Source of the DNA: Paenibacillus sp. FSL R5-0517
GTDB taxonomy: Bacteria; Bacillota; Bacilli; Paenibacillales; Paenibacillaceae
Length of the DNA: 64,000 nucleotides
Direction: 5' to 3'
Assembly: GCF_037974355.1 (NCBI RefSeq)
Contig: NZ_CP150235.1
Location: 2,914,001-2,978,000 of the forward strand
Below the pieces are notes generated by a model. That model worked only from the letters and a program-made list of their open reading frames with translations. It had not been told where the DNA came from and ran no database searches. Positions 35,242 to 44,475 of the stretch are shown here, piece after piece (positions within the stretch are counted from its first letter, which is position 1; every line of letters starts with the position of its first letter). The position numbers and the translations under genes were made by a program.

Positions 35242-37782
35242 ATGGCCGAACCGAAGTCCAAGAAAGAACAAAATTTGTTGAACCGCACATTGCTTCATCA
35301 GGGAACATACACAACTGATCCGATAGATCTGAATAACTGTGATAAAGAACCAATTCATATCCCCGGCTTTATTCAACCTCATGGTGTTCTTTTGGCCATC
35401 AATACCAGTCTTACGCCAACTATTGTTCAGTGTAGCCAAAATACGGAGGACCATCTGGGTATTGCCTATGAGGATGTTCTGGGCATGCCTTTGGAGAACC
35501 TGATTGGCGAGCAAGAAGTAAGCAAACTGTTGGGCAGCAGCTTCAATGCGAATGTTACCTCTGACCTGCATTACATGGATCTTACCATTAAGGTATCTGG
35601 TGAGGAACGGGTCTTCTCTTCTGTGCTTCATGAAAGTGAAGGTTTGCTCATTCTGGAGATCGAGCCTTATGACGAAAAAGAGGACGTGGAGACTACTGAC
35701 TTCGAGTGGATATCCCGATTCTTCGGTCGGATGAAAAGCACAGATAGCCGCGTGGAGGCAAGTCAGATTGCAGCTGAACAGGTCAAGGAAATGCTCGGTT
35801 ACGATCGGGTGATGATCTATGAATTTGACGAGCAATGGAATGGTAAAGTTATTGCTGAAGCGCGTGAACAAGAACTCGAACCATTCCTGGGACATCACTA
35901 TCCAGCATCGGATATACCAAAACAAGCTCGGGAGTTGTATCTTCGCAATTGGCTGCGGACTATCGTGAATGTAAATTATAAACCGGTCGAAATTGTACCT
36001 ATGCTACAACCACTGACTGGCAAACCGCTGAATTTGAGTCTTTCGGTCCTGCGTAGCGTATCGCCACTTCACATCGAATATCTGCATAATATGGGTGTAG
36101 GTGCGACCGTAACGATCTCGCTCATTCATAACAATGAGCTATGGGGACTCATCACATGCCATCATTATTCGGCCAGATATGTCCCCCATCGTGTGCGGAA
36201 TCTGTGCAATTTCCTGGGGGCGTTCTTCTCCAATGAATTGTTCCAGCGTCAGCAGTTAGATGATTACCAATCCGAGATTCAATCTCGTGAAGCTGCTTCA
36301 CGAATTGCCAACATTTTTATTGGAAACACAAGTCCTGCCCGAGTACTTGAAGAATTACAGGGAGAAGAAGAGACAGTATTGAACCTGATGGATGCTGCCG
36401 GAGCAGCGATCTGTTACCAGGACAAGTTATTGTTATATGGTAAAACGCCTAACAGCGGCCAGATTCGTGAACTGGCAGGTTGGCTTGCAGGAAAGTCTGA
36501 GGATTACAGTTACTACACTTCGAAACTGAGTTCAGAGTATGAAACAGCCAAAGCTTATCCGGATAAGGCTTCCGGGGTTATTTATGTTGCCATTTCGCCT
36601 GGACAGCATAACTACATGATCTGGTTCCGACCTGAGGTTGAGCAGGTTGTTGAGTGGGCGGGTGACCCAGCCAAAGCGGTGCTCAAAACGGATGACGGCA
36701 TGCGATTATCACCTCGTAAATCATTCGAGAAATGGCGTGAGGTTGTAAAGTCAACTTCGTATCCGTGGACTACGAAAGAACTAAGTGTGTTACCTTTACT
36801 CAAATCCATTGTACGTCGGCAGACGGAGAATCAGTTGGTTCAGGCTGAGGAACAGGCACTTCAGAACGCTCGTATTTTGCGACAAAATGAACAGCGTTAT
36901 TTGCAGTTAATGGATTATTCGCCCGTGGCATTCTTTACTCTGACGGACGGTAAGATTATCTATTGTAATACAAAGGCAGCTGAGTTGCTTGGGTTCGAGA
37001 GTTCCCAAAACCTGATGGGTAAGGATTTTAGAGAATTTGTACCTGACAATACGAGAGTTACCTTGCAACAGAATTTTGAGGAATTAAAGCACAACAACAC
37101 AAGTTTGATTACAAGTCAGTCCTATTTCACTACAGCGGTTGGTACCTCACTGTTGCTTGAAGTTACACTCGCTGCTGTTACGCATGCAGGAAAACCTTCT
37201 GTGATGGTGCTTCTGCACAGCGGGGCGTCTCACCATGAACATGACCATTACACCGAAACGACAAGCCAGCTGCAAAATTATCTGAACACAGATCCGTTAA
37301 CAGATATGCCAATTCAAACGGTGTTCAAGTCTCAGCTTCAGGATGACTGGGATGATTGTTTGGAGGAGAAATGTAGTCTGGGGTTGCTCATAATAGATAT
37401 CGATGATTTCCGTTCATATAACGCGGCATACGGACTTCAGGGAGGCGATCTGTGTCTGCAATGGATCGGTGAGGTACTCACCGTGGTCAGTGAGCAGCAC
37501 AACGCACTAATATCCCGTTTACGCGGAGGTACCTTCATGTTGAAAATGAAGAGCACAACTTCTGAACATTCAGCACAGCTTGCGGAAGAGATTAGACAAC
37601 ATGTTCTGGCTCTGCAGATCCAGCGAGAATTATCGGGTCCGAGTGGGATCGTCACGGTTAGTGTCGGGGGTGCAGTGCTGGTACCTGATGAGCAGTCAAG
37701 TGCATCCGATCTGATTGAAAAAGCTACTCAAGCGCTGGCCCAAGCGAAGAGTGAAGGGAAGAATCGAGCAATTGTAGTCTGA
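35242..37782 (+). CDS. Biliverdin-binding bacteriophytochrome with PAS and degenerate GGDEF domain
   Basis: An 846-residue red/far-red photoreceptor. N-terminal PAS carries the biliverdin-attachment Cys33 in NNCDKEPIHIPGFIQPHG. The GAF domain has PASDIP at 221-226 with the chromophore-pocket Asp224, and the CHHY histidine segment. The PHY domain has the tongue motif PRKSF. A PAS domain follows (about 550-670), then a GGDEF-like domain (about 690-846). The signature GGDEF reads RGGTF (761-765) and DPLTDMP replaces D.LTGLPN, so cyclase activity is very likely lost. Output may be by GTP binding or protein contact. The adjacent heme oxygenase supplies the chromophore. Confidence 0.93.
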   Translation: MAEPKSKKEQNLLNRTLLHQGTYTTDPIDLNNCDKEPIHIPGFIQPHGVLLAINTSLTPTIVQCSQNTEDHLGIAYEDVLGMPLENLIGEQEVSKLLGSSFNANVTSDLHYMDLTIKVSGEERVFSSVLHESEGLLILEIEPYDEKEDVETTDFEWISRFFGRMKSTDSRVEASQIAAEQVKEMLGYDRVMIYEFDEQWNGKVIAEAREQELEPFLGHHYPASDIPKQARELYLRNWLRTIVNVNYKPVEIVPMLQPLTGKPLNLSLSVLRSVSPLHIEYLHNMGVGATVTISLIHNNELWGLITCHHYSARYVPHRVRNLCNFLGAFFSNELFQRQQLDDYQSEIQSREAASRIANIFIGNTSPARVLEELQGEEETVLNLMDAAGAAICYQDKLLLYGKTPNSGQIRELAGWLAGKSEDYSYYTSKLSSEYETAKAYPDKASGVIYVAISPGQHNYMIWFRPEVEQVVEWAGDPAKAVLKTDDGMRLSPRKSFEKWREVVKSTSYPWTTKELSVLPLLKSIVRRQTENQLVQAEEQALQNARILRQNEQRYLQLMDYSPVAFFTLTDGKIIYCNTKAAELLGFESSQNLMGKDFREFVPDNTRVTLQQNFEELKHNNTSLITSQSYFTTAVGTSLLLEVTLAAVTHAGKPSVMVLLHSGASHHEHDHYTETTSQLQNYLNTDPLTDMPIQTVFKSQLQDDWDDCLEEKCSLGLLIIDIDDFRSYNAAYGLQGGDLCLQWIGEVLTVVSEQHNALISRLRGGTFMLKMKSTTSEHSAQLAEEIRQHVLALQIQRELSGPSGIVTVSVGGAVLVPDEQSSASDLIEKATQALAQAKSEGKNRAIVV

Positions 37783-37851
37783 TTTAGGGCATGTAACCTT
37801 ACTTTTTAACGAATACACCTGGATCAATATCATATCAATATGAACTAAATG

Positions 37852-37877
37852 AGAGAGCAGAAATGCTCTCTTTTTTT
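37852..37877 (+). terminator. Terminator after the bacteriophytochrome
   Basis: AGAGAGCA and TGCTCTCT form an 8 bp stem with a GAAA loop, followed by seven T. Confidence 0.85.
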
Positions 37878-37922
37878 GGTTTTAATAATGTGTTAATTTC
37901 ATCACCGCAGACACAGCACTAG

Positions 37923-37931
37923 TGTTATAAT
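37923..37931 (+). promoter_or_regulatory. Extended -10 promoter of the TerB/ATPase/helicase operon
   Basis: TGTTATAAT is an extended -10 element 59 bases before the first gene's start. No convincing -35 box was seen. Confidence 0.5.
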
Positions 37932-37989
37932 GATCCCTATGGATACACTTGTTCGTATTCTGTCTCGGAGGAGGGTGAGATAACGTTCT

Positions 37990-39570
37990 ATGAAAGACAA
38001 CTCTAGACAATTGGAATTTATGGAGATAGATCTGAGCGAAGAACCCGTAACAGCAGCGGTTCCGGTTCCTGATCGTTCAACCATTGTGCAGCAACCTGCA
38101 CATCATGCGATGCAGCATCGTGGAGGCATATTGTCTTCGGAGAAACGTTTTGTAGAGGAAGCAAAGCAGTGGTCAGAGATGGAGGGAGATGTGTCCCCCT
38201 GGGTTCCCTTTATGAGCTACTGGCCCACATATGGCGTAATGAACGAAGCCCAACGCAAGTGGTATTTGTATTGGAGGAAGGAAGTTCGTCAGGGGAGATA
38301 TCCAGATACCGATCTGTCCTATCTATTTGTTCATATCTATGAGTTGATTAACGGCATTGGCTGGCAGAATGCTCAGGATGGTTATAATCAATTAAAGCAG
38401 CTATGGTTGAACTACCGTGAAAGGCTCCCTCAATTAAATATATATATGCAAGAGTGGGTGGTCGATTACGTACTGGTCCATCAGATGGAGACGTCTTTAT
38501 CCGAAGTTATGGACCTTTCGGGCGGGTATCTGCCAGCAGAGATGCTGGACAAGGAACTGCAACGTGTTTTACAGAACAAGATGTCGGATATTTCGCTAAG
38601 TATGCTGCAAAGGTACTACGATTACGATATTACGCTCAGTAAGTTCTATAGAGATGGCGGCAAAGAAGTGATGGAGCAGTACATCCCACGGGTCATGGCA
38701 TTGGTTCATTCATATCTGGAGCGTACGCGAGAAGTCGGACTGTTGCCAGTGTTTCAACCCAACGAAGAACGCATGGTGGAGCGCATACTGTTTCGCAAAG
38801 CGGTCTATGACGACTCGATCTATGGAAGATCGGTATCATTCAGATATATGCCCATTGGTGAACATACTGAATTTGTACAGATGGTTACGCGGATCTATCG
38901 ATGTACTGAAAATAAACTTCGTGAACTGCTCAGATTCAGAGGCCGATTGCGTGGACAAACATTAGAGCCCGAACTTGCGAATCTGATTGAACGTTACCTG
39001 GACAAAGCATATGCGATTGATCAGGCCGAGACGGTGGAACAACCGGTGATTCGTATTGATACGGAAAAATTGGCATCGTTACAGCAAGAAAGTGAATACG
39101 TACGAATGGCACTTACAATTGAGGATGATCACCCTTCTGAAGTGAAGGATGATGAGGTTCATAACGCAAATGTTACAAGTAATCCAGTCGACGCACTGGA
39201 AGCAAGGCATGAGATCACACCAACAGAAGATTCCATGCAGCCGGACCCATCGGTAAGAGATACTGCAATAGAAGGGTCAACAGCATCAATTGGGTTGCAA
39301 TGGGACGTGAGTGCAGAGGTTGATTTGGATGAACAATGGCTGCTATTTGCCAAGGGACTATCCCCTCAGCAGGTGCAAGTGATTCATGCTCTTCTTGGCG
39401 CTAACCCTGATACGGAGCTGATACGTCTGGCTGAGCAATATGGAACGATGCCTACGCTTCTGTTGGATGAAATTAATGATGTGGCTATGGATACGATCGG
39501 TGATCTTCTGATTGATGGTGATCGGATTGTTCCGGATTATATAGATGTGTTCGAACATGTGAAGAGGTGA
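37990..39570 (+). CDS. sngA: TerB-N/TerB-C domain protein, Shango SngA-like
   Basis: A 526-residue cytoplasmic protein. A polar N-terminal tail leads into a TerB-N block (about 57-125) containing SPWVPFMSYWPTYGVMNEAQ and WYLYWRKEVRQG. A helical middle follows, then an acidic disordered stretch (about 380-430), and a TerB-C domain at the end (DEQWLLFAKGLSPQQVQVIH to the stop). TerB modules bind metal and occur in stress and defence systems. The next two genes, an ATPase and a helicase, follow at 7 bases and at a 4-base overlap, giving the gene order of the Shango anti-phage system. Assignment to Shango rests on this architecture. GGAGGAGGGTGAG precedes the ATG. Confidence 0.75.
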   Translation: MKDNSRQLEFMEIDLSEEPVTAAVPVPDRSTIVQQPAHHAMQHRGGILSSEKRFVEEAKQWSEMEGDVSPWVPFMSYWPTYGVMNEAQRKWYLYWRKEVRQGRYPDTDLSYLFVHIYELINGIGWQNAQDGYNQLKQLWLNYRERLPQLNIYMQEWVVDYVLVHQMETSLSEVMDLSGGYLPAEMLDKELQRVLQNKMSDISLSMLQRYYDYDITLSKFYRDGGKEVMEQYIPRVMALVHSYLERTREVGLLPVFQPNEERMVERILFRKAVYDDSIYGRSVSFRYMPIGEHTEFVQMVTRIYRCTENKLRELLRFRGRLRGQTLEPELANLIERYLDKAYAIDQAETVEQPVIRIDTEKLASLQQESEYVRMALTIEDDHPSEVKDDEVHNANVTSNPVDALEARHEITPTEDSMQPDPSVRDTAIEGSTASIGLQWDVSAEVDLDEQWLLFAKGLSPQQVQVIHALLGANPDTELIRLAEQYGTMPTLLLDEINDVAMDTIGDLLIDGDRIVPDYIDVFEHVKR

Positions 39571-39577
39571 TACGTAA

Positions 39578-40921
39578 GTGACAGAACTTAAAATACCAAA
39601 GCGGCTGACCACCGCACTTGTCAATTCGTTAACGGCGGGTGTTGTCCCGCGCATAGGACTGGAGCAGATTGCTGTTGGCCGAAAACCGGAAGTGGAAGCC
39701 ATCTTGAGAGATATGGACAATATCGCCGAGGGTGGCGCCGCGTTCAAACTCATTACCGGGCGTTATGGTAGTGGTAAAAGCTTTCTTTTGCAAATGATTC
39801 GTAATTATGCCATGGATCGCGACTTTGTTGTAGCAGATGCCGATCTGTCACCAGAGCGACGATTGGTGGGCACCAAAGGGCAGGGACTTGCGACATATCG
39901 CGAACTAATGACTCGTCTGTCTACACGTACACGTCCGGATGGGGGAGCGTTGGAGCCGATTTTGCAAAAATGGATCGCAGGCCTGCAACAATCCACAATG
40001 CAAAGTCAGAACCTGCGCCCGGATGATCCCGCTCTGCCGCTGGAAGTAGAGAAGCAGATCTATGCGGTGACAGGGGAGATGCAGAATCTGGTTCACGGCT
40101 TTGATTTTGCCAAGGTACTGGCTTCCTACTGGAATGGGTACAAGCTCGCTGATGATGATCGCAAACAGGCGGCACTGCGCTGGCTTCGAGGAGAATTTGC
40201 AACCAAAACGGAAGCAAAAAAAGGACTGTCTGTCGGTGTTATCATTGACGATGACAACTGGTATGACTACTTCAAATTGTGGTCTGAATTCACAGCGCGC
40301 ATTGGTTACAAAGGATTGCTGTTGTTCATTGATGAAGCGGTGAATCTGTACAAAATTACAAACAGCGTCTCTCGTCAAAGCAATTATGAGAAATTGCTGA
40401 CCATGTTCAATGATACAATGCAGGGCAAGGCGGAGCACCTGGGCATATTTGTAGGCGGTACGCCGCAATTTGTGGAGGATGAACGGCGCGGACTATATAG
40501 CTATGAAGCGCTTCGCTCCAGGCTTATTGATGGTCGTTATGCAGCCAAAGCGTATGCAAATTATACAGGCCCGATTCTGAAGCTTGCAATGTTATCACAT
40601 GAAGAGATTCTGATTTTGCTCCAGAAGCTGCGGCAGATTCATGCGTTGCATTTTGGATACAGTGCAAGTCTGACGGATGAACAATTGGTTGATTTTATGC
40701 AAACGGCGGTGAATCGACTGGGGGCGGATGAATTGCTGACCACGCGTGAAGTGGTACGGGACTTTATGGATGTACTGCATACGCTCCATCAGAATCCCGA
40801 AGTGACTTATACGCAATTACTTGGTGAACGGGCTGCCAAACCCCAGGAACCGGGTAAAGGAGCGGATGCTTCCGCAAATTCGGATGATCTGGACGACTTT
40901 CTGGCGGAGTTTGAATTATGA
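39578..40921 (+). CDS. sngB: BrxD-like P-loop ATPase (DUF2791), Shango SngB-like
   Basis: A 447-residue AAA-like ATPase. Walker A is GRYGSGKS at 61-68 and Walker B is LLLFIDEA near 248. The RNYAMDRDFVVADADLSPERRLVGTKG block is typical of the ATP-binding protein family that includes BrxD of BREX type 2. The last 25 residues are acidic. GTG 39578 follows GAGGTGA at nine bases. ATGA is shared with the start of the helicase gene, indicating translational coupling. Such proteins presumably load or regulate the partner helicase. The enzymatic role in defence is not established. Confidence 0.85.
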   Translation: MTELKIPKRLTTALVNSLTAGVVPRIGLEQIAVGRKPEVEAILRDMDNIAEGGAAFKLITGRYGSGKSFLLQMIRNYAMDRDFVVADADLSPERRLVGTKGQGLATYRELMTRLSTRTRPDGGALEPILQKWIAGLQQSTMQSQNLRPDDPALPLEVEKQIYAVTGEMQNLVHGFDFAKVLASYWNGYKLADDDRKQAALRWLRGEFATKTEAKKGLSVGVIIDDDNWYDYFKLWSEFTARIGYKGLLLFIDEAVNLYKITNSVSRQSNYEKLLTMFNDTMQGKAEHLGIFVGGTPQFVEDERRGLYSYEALRSRLIDGRYAAKAYANYTGPILKLAMLSHEEILILLQKLRQIHALHFGYSASLTDEQLVDFMQTAVNRLGADELLTTREVVRDFMDVLHTLHQNPEVTYTQLLGERAAKPQEPGKGADASANSDDLDDFLAEFEL

Positions 40922-43137
40922 GTGATAATCCATTCTATCGGCTGGCGCCATTCGTGCAGGAATTTATATATAAAAAAAGATGGGAATCGCTTCGGCCTGC
41001 TCAGATCGAGGCCTGCAATATCTGTTTTCATACCCCGCATCATATGCTGATTGCGGCAGGCACGGCCTCGGGCAAAACGGAGGCGGCTTTTTTTCCTGCA
41101 TTGACCGAGCTGCATGAACGGCCTTCCAAATCAGTTGGCATTCTGTACATTGGACCTTTGAAAGCCCTGATTAACGACCAATTCGAACGTCTTAAGGATC
41201 TGTTAACCGAAGGAAATATTCCGGTTTGGCATTGGCATGGGGATGTGCCTCAGGCGGAGAAAACAAAACTGATGAAAAATCCGTCCGGTGTGCTTCAGAT
41301 TACGCCAGAATCGCTGGAAGGTCTGCTTATGAATCGACCGAATGCGATCCCGGCGCTGTTTCATGATCTGCGCTATGTCATCATTGATGAGGTACATGCC
41401 TTCATGGGAGCAGATCGGGGGATTCAAGTGCTCAGCGAGCTTGCTAGAATTGAGCGTATGGCTGGCTGTGCACCGCGAAGAGTTGGATTGTCGGCTACAC
41501 TTAGTGACTATGATGCGGCTACATCTTGGCTTGCTGCCGGAACACAGCAGGGAGTGGATGTGGTCTCTTCTCCAGGTGGTCGCAAGCTGCGGCTGCGGGT
41601 GGAACATTTCTCTTTTCCAGATGCACAGGACGAGGAGCAGGCGGAGCAGCTTCATAACGCACGCAAAGCTTACTACGACTTCATCTATGAGAGCACACAT
41701 CGTAAAAAAGCATTGATCTTCACCAACAGTCGTACGGACGCTGAGGTGACTATTCTTGAGATGCGGCGGGTCGCGGCTCGCAGGCAAGAGCGTGATGTGT
41801 TCCATGTGCATCATGGAAGTATCTCCGCCATGCTCAGGGAGGAAACGGAAGCTGCTCTGCGCACCGGATCGGGGCCTGCGGTTGCTGCGGCAACGGTCAC
41901 GCTCGAACTGGGTATCGATCTGGGCGAACTGGAACGTGTGGTTCAGCTTGGTGCACCGTATAGTGCGTCCAGCTTTGTACAGCGTCTGGGACGTTCGGGG
42001 AGACGAGAGGACATGGCATCAGAGATGCTTTTTGTATGTCCGGAGGAAGAGGATGAGGAAGCGCAATTACCAGCACGTATGCCGTGGACGTTAATGCGTG
42101 CAATTGCTGTTATCGAACTATATGTAAAAACAAAGTGGGTCGAGCCGCTTGAAGCCCGCAAGATGCCTATAGGGGTGCTCTACCATCAGACGATGAGCAT
42201 GCTGAAAAGTATGGGGGAGGCGGAGCCGAGAGATCTTGCAGAAGCCATCCTTTCGCTGGCCCCCTTTGCGTTGATTAGACCAGATCAATATCAGGCTTTC
42301 CTGAATTACCTCATTGAGACGGATCATCTGCAATGGACAGAGGACCGGACATTGATTATCGGACTGACAGGTGAGAAAATCGTAAACAATTATCGCTTCT
42401 ATGCGGTGTTTAAGGACGATGAGGAACATAAAGTACTGAACGGCTCGGAAGAGATTGGTTCCATTACAACCGTGCCCCCGCCAGGCTATTGCTTCTCGCT
42501 CGCAGGCAAACTGTGGAAAGTGGAAGAAGTTGATCACAAGCACAAGGCTGTGTATGTGAAGTCTGCCAAAGGTAAAGTGGATACGTTATGGCTTGGAGCG
42601 GGCGGAGACATCCACACAACGGTGGTACAGAAAATGCGTGAAGTGTTGTCCGACTCAGTGATCTATCCCTACCTGTCAGCGCAAGCCGTCAATCGACTTG
42701 AACGGGCACGCCGTCTAGCTCGTGAAAGCGGACTGTTGAAGCAGGTTGTTATTCCGGCTGGGGGAGATTCGATGTATGTACTTCCTTGGGTAGGGAGTAA
42801 ATCGTTCCGTACATTGGAGCGCCTGATGAAGCATAATCTGTCGGGCAAACTGGCCTTGCGTTCGGTAGTGCCCATGGAACCATATTATTTTGTAGTATCC
42901 GGCAAGGTCGATGAACGGACATTGTTAGCCGAGATTATGAGCGAATGTCGGATGGCTGAAGATGCATCTGCGCTACTGGCTGAAGATGAAGCACCCTATC
43001 TGGGCAAGTATGATGAATTTGTCGCGCCACCTTTGATCCGTGAGGCTTTTGCCGTGGATGGGCTGGATCTGGATGGGTTGAAGGCAGGTTTACAGCAAAC
43101 ATTGGAGTGGGATTCCTCAGCCTCTAATCGAACCTGA
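40918..43137 (+). CDS. sngC: DEAD/DEAH-box superfamily 2 helicase (Lhr/BrxHI-like), Shango SngC-like
   Basis: A 739-residue helicase. Q-motif region RPAQIEACN precedes Walker A GTASGKTE (48-55). Motif II is DEVH (157-160), motif III SATL, and motif VI VQRLGRSGRR. The C-terminal 300 residues form an Lhr-like accessory region (LAGKLWKVEEVDHKHKAVYV) rather than a nuclease, and no HNH or PD-(D/E)XK motif is seen. It is the last gene of the three-gene unit. It likely translocates on DNA during response to phage. It could also be a DNA-repair helicase if the unit is not defensive. Confidence 0.85.
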   Translation: MSDNPFYRLAPFVQEFIYKKRWESLRPAQIEACNICFHTPHHMLIAAGTASGKTEAAFFPALTELHERPSKSVGILYIGPLKALINDQFERLKDLLTEGNIPVWHWHGDVPQAEKTKLMKNPSGVLQITPESLEGLLMNRPNAIPALFHDLRYVIIDEVHAFMGADRGIQVLSELARIERMAGCAPRRVGLSATLSDYDAATSWLAAGTQQGVDVVSSPGGRKLRLRVEHFSFPDAQDEEQAEQLHNARKAYYDFIYESTHRKKALIFTNSRTDAEVTILEMRRVAARRQERDVFHVHHGSISAMLREETEAALRTGSGPAVAAATVTLELGIDLGELERVVQLGAPYSASSFVQRLGRSGRREDMASEMLFVCPEEEDEEAQLPARMPWTLMRAIAVIELYVKTKWVEPLEARKMPIGVLYHQTMSMLKSMGEAEPRDLAEAILSLAPFALIRPDQYQAFLNYLIETDHLQWTEDRTLIIGLTGEKIVNNYRFYAVFKDDEEHKVLNGSEEIGSITTVPPPGYCFSLAGKLWKVEEVDHKHKAVYVKSAKGKVDTLWLGAGGDIHTTVVQKMREVLSDSVIYPYLSAQAVNRLERARRLARESGLLKQVVIPAGGDSMYVLPWVGSKSFRTLERLMKHNLSGKLALRSVVPMEPYYFVVSGKVDERTLLAEIMSECRMAEDASALLAEDEAPYLGKYDEFVAPPLIREAFAVDGLDLDGLKAGLQQTLEWDSSASNRT

Positions 43138-43158
43138 AGTTTTTTATACGGAATAGGG

Positions 43159-43187
43159 TTGACACCACCTCACCTCCCATGTAATAT
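43159..43187 (+). promoter_or_regulatory. SigA promoter of the riboswitch-EamA transcript
   Basis: TTGACA, a 17-base spacer and TAATAT. Transcription should start near 43194, 40 bases before the aptamer. Confidence 0.75.
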
Positions 43188-43233
43188 ATGAAAAGTCGTC
43201 ACACACGAATTACATCAAATTGCATATATCATT

Positions 43234-43307
43234 TCGTATAACCTCGCAGGCCGAAAGTGTACACAGGGCGAGGGTCTCTACGGGAAGCCTATACTTCCTA
43301 ACTACGA
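43234..43307 (+). ncRNA. Purine-family riboswitch aptamer, variant loops
   Basis: P1 is TCGTA (43234-43238) with TACGA (43303-43307). J1/2 is TAAC. P2 is CTCGC (43243-43247) with GCGAG (43268-43272). J2/3 reads TCTCTAC, close to the guanine/adenine class TTTCTAC. P3 is GGGAAG (43282-43287) with CTTCCT (43294-43299). J3/1 is AAC, placing C at the position that pairs with guanine in the canonical class. L2 has 20 bases and L3 six (CCTATA), unlike the usual seven-base kissing loops, so the ligand may be guanine or an altered purine. Confidence 0.7.
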
Positions 43308-43351
43308 TGCCAAGGAATCAATATATTCCTTGCTCGTAGTTAGGATTTTTT
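43297..43351 (+). terminator. Riboswitch expression-platform terminator
   Basis: CCTAACTACGA (43297-43307) pairs with TCGTAGTTAGG (43334-43344), with AAGGAAT/ATTCCTT inside, then six T. The 5' arm is the 3' strand of aptamer P1 plus part of P3, so aptamer and terminator exclude each other and ligand should turn the gene on. Confidence 0.85.
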
Positions 43352-43430
43352 GCATTTGTATGTGTCTGTGACCTTGGCATGAACCAATCATGCAGGCGTA
43401 TTTTCTTATCATCAGGAGGTTTATTCACAA

Positions 43431-44390
43431 ATGAAATATTATCTGTCCGTTCTCGCGGGAGCGATGAGCTATGGCATATTATCCACGATTGTGGTTCTGG
43501 CGTATGGCGAAGGATATAAACTTGGTGAAGTTGTGGGAACACAGCTGATTACGGGTTTTCTTCTTTCATGGATGCTGGCGCTATACACAAAATTTAGAAC
43601 AAAACGCAAGTCACAGGCAAATGGCCAATCTTCAGGAGCCGTGGCACAGGTATTCAAGCGGTTGACGTGGAAACAACGTCTGCTATTGATGGCTGCCGGA
43701 ACACCAACGGTAATTACGGGTCTTGTGTATTATCAGTCTTTGCGTTACATCCCGGCTTCACTTGCCATTATCCTGCTGTTCCAGTTCACCTGGATTAGTG
43801 TATTGATTCAGGCGATAAGCAAACGTCAACGTCCAGACAAAGTCACATTCCTGACGTTGATCGTGCTGTTTGGCGGAACTTTGCTGGCAGCGGGTTTCCT
43901 GGAACAGGGACTGGGTGAGTTCAACGGTCTGGGTATTGCTCTTGGACTGATGGCAGCGGTAAGTTACTCCCTGTTCGTATTGTTCAGCGGCAAAGCGGTT
44001 CCTTCAGCGCATCCTGCCTTTCGTAGTGCGTGGATGGTAACAGGGGGATTGATCCTGCTGTGCATTTTGTTCCCGCCGACATTCCTCTTCAATGGATTGA
44101 TCTGGAGCCAGTTGCTGGTGTTTGGACTGCTGCTCGGATTCTTCGGAGCATTTATTCCACCGGTATTATTCGCTATCGGCGTTCCGCATATTGGAGGCGA
44201 CATGGCCGGAATTCTGGGTGCGGTGGAGCTTCCAATTGCAGTACTGTTATCCTCTATCGTGCTCCATGAGCATGTCAGCGGATTGCAATGGTTCGGGGTT
44301 ATCATTGTACTCATTGGAGTTGCCCTGCCAGAGTTGTATAAATTACGCATGAGAAGAAGTCGTAGTCGTAGTAAACCAATCTACTCCTGA
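43431..44390 (+). CDS. EamA-family (DMT) transporter under riboswitch control
   Basis: A 319-residue membrane protein with ten predicted helices made of two EamA halves (about 5-155 and 165-305), separated by a basic loop (FRTKRKSQANG). The second half carries AAVSYSLFVLFSGKAV and GGDMAGILGAVELPIAVLLSSIVLHEHVS, the classic EamA signature. Such proteins are usually exporters of metabolites or drugs. The purine-type ON riboswitch upstream suggests export of a purine or related compound, by analogy with the adenine-induced efflux pump PbuE, which belongs to another family. AGGAGG lies ten bases before the ATG. Confidence 0.88.
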   Translation: MKYYLSVLAGAMSYGILSTIVVLAYGEGYKLGEVVGTQLITGFLLSWMLALYTKFRTKRKSQANGQSSGAVAQVFKRLTWKQRLLLMAAGTPTVITGLVYYQSLRYIPASLAIILLFQFTWISVLIQAISKRQRPDKVTFLTLIVLFGGTLLAAGFLEQGLGEFNGLGIALGLMAAVSYSLFVLFSGKAVPSAHPAFRSAWMVTGGLILLCILFPPTFLFNGLIWSQLLVFGLLLGFFGAFIPPVLFAIGVPHIGGDMAGILGAVELPIAVLLSSIVLHEHVSGLQWFGVIIVLIGVALPELYKLRMRRSRSRSKPIYS

Positions 44391-44439
44391 TCCAGACGAA
44401 AAGGGATATTGCGGAGCATGAACGGGAATAACCGTAGAT

Positions 44440-44467
44440 AAGCCTGAGAAATCAGGCTTTTTTATTT
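44440..44467 (+). terminator. Terminator after the EamA gene
   Basis: AAGCCTGA and TCAGGCTT with a GAAA loop, followed by TTTTATTT. Confidence 0.85.
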
Positions 44468-44475
44468 AAATATTC

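Noticed and set aside
43234..43307. Alternative assignment of the structured leader as a guanidine or preQ1 riboswitch
   Set aside because: The joining segments and three-helix arrangement follow the purine class, while the conserved blocks of the other two classes are missing.
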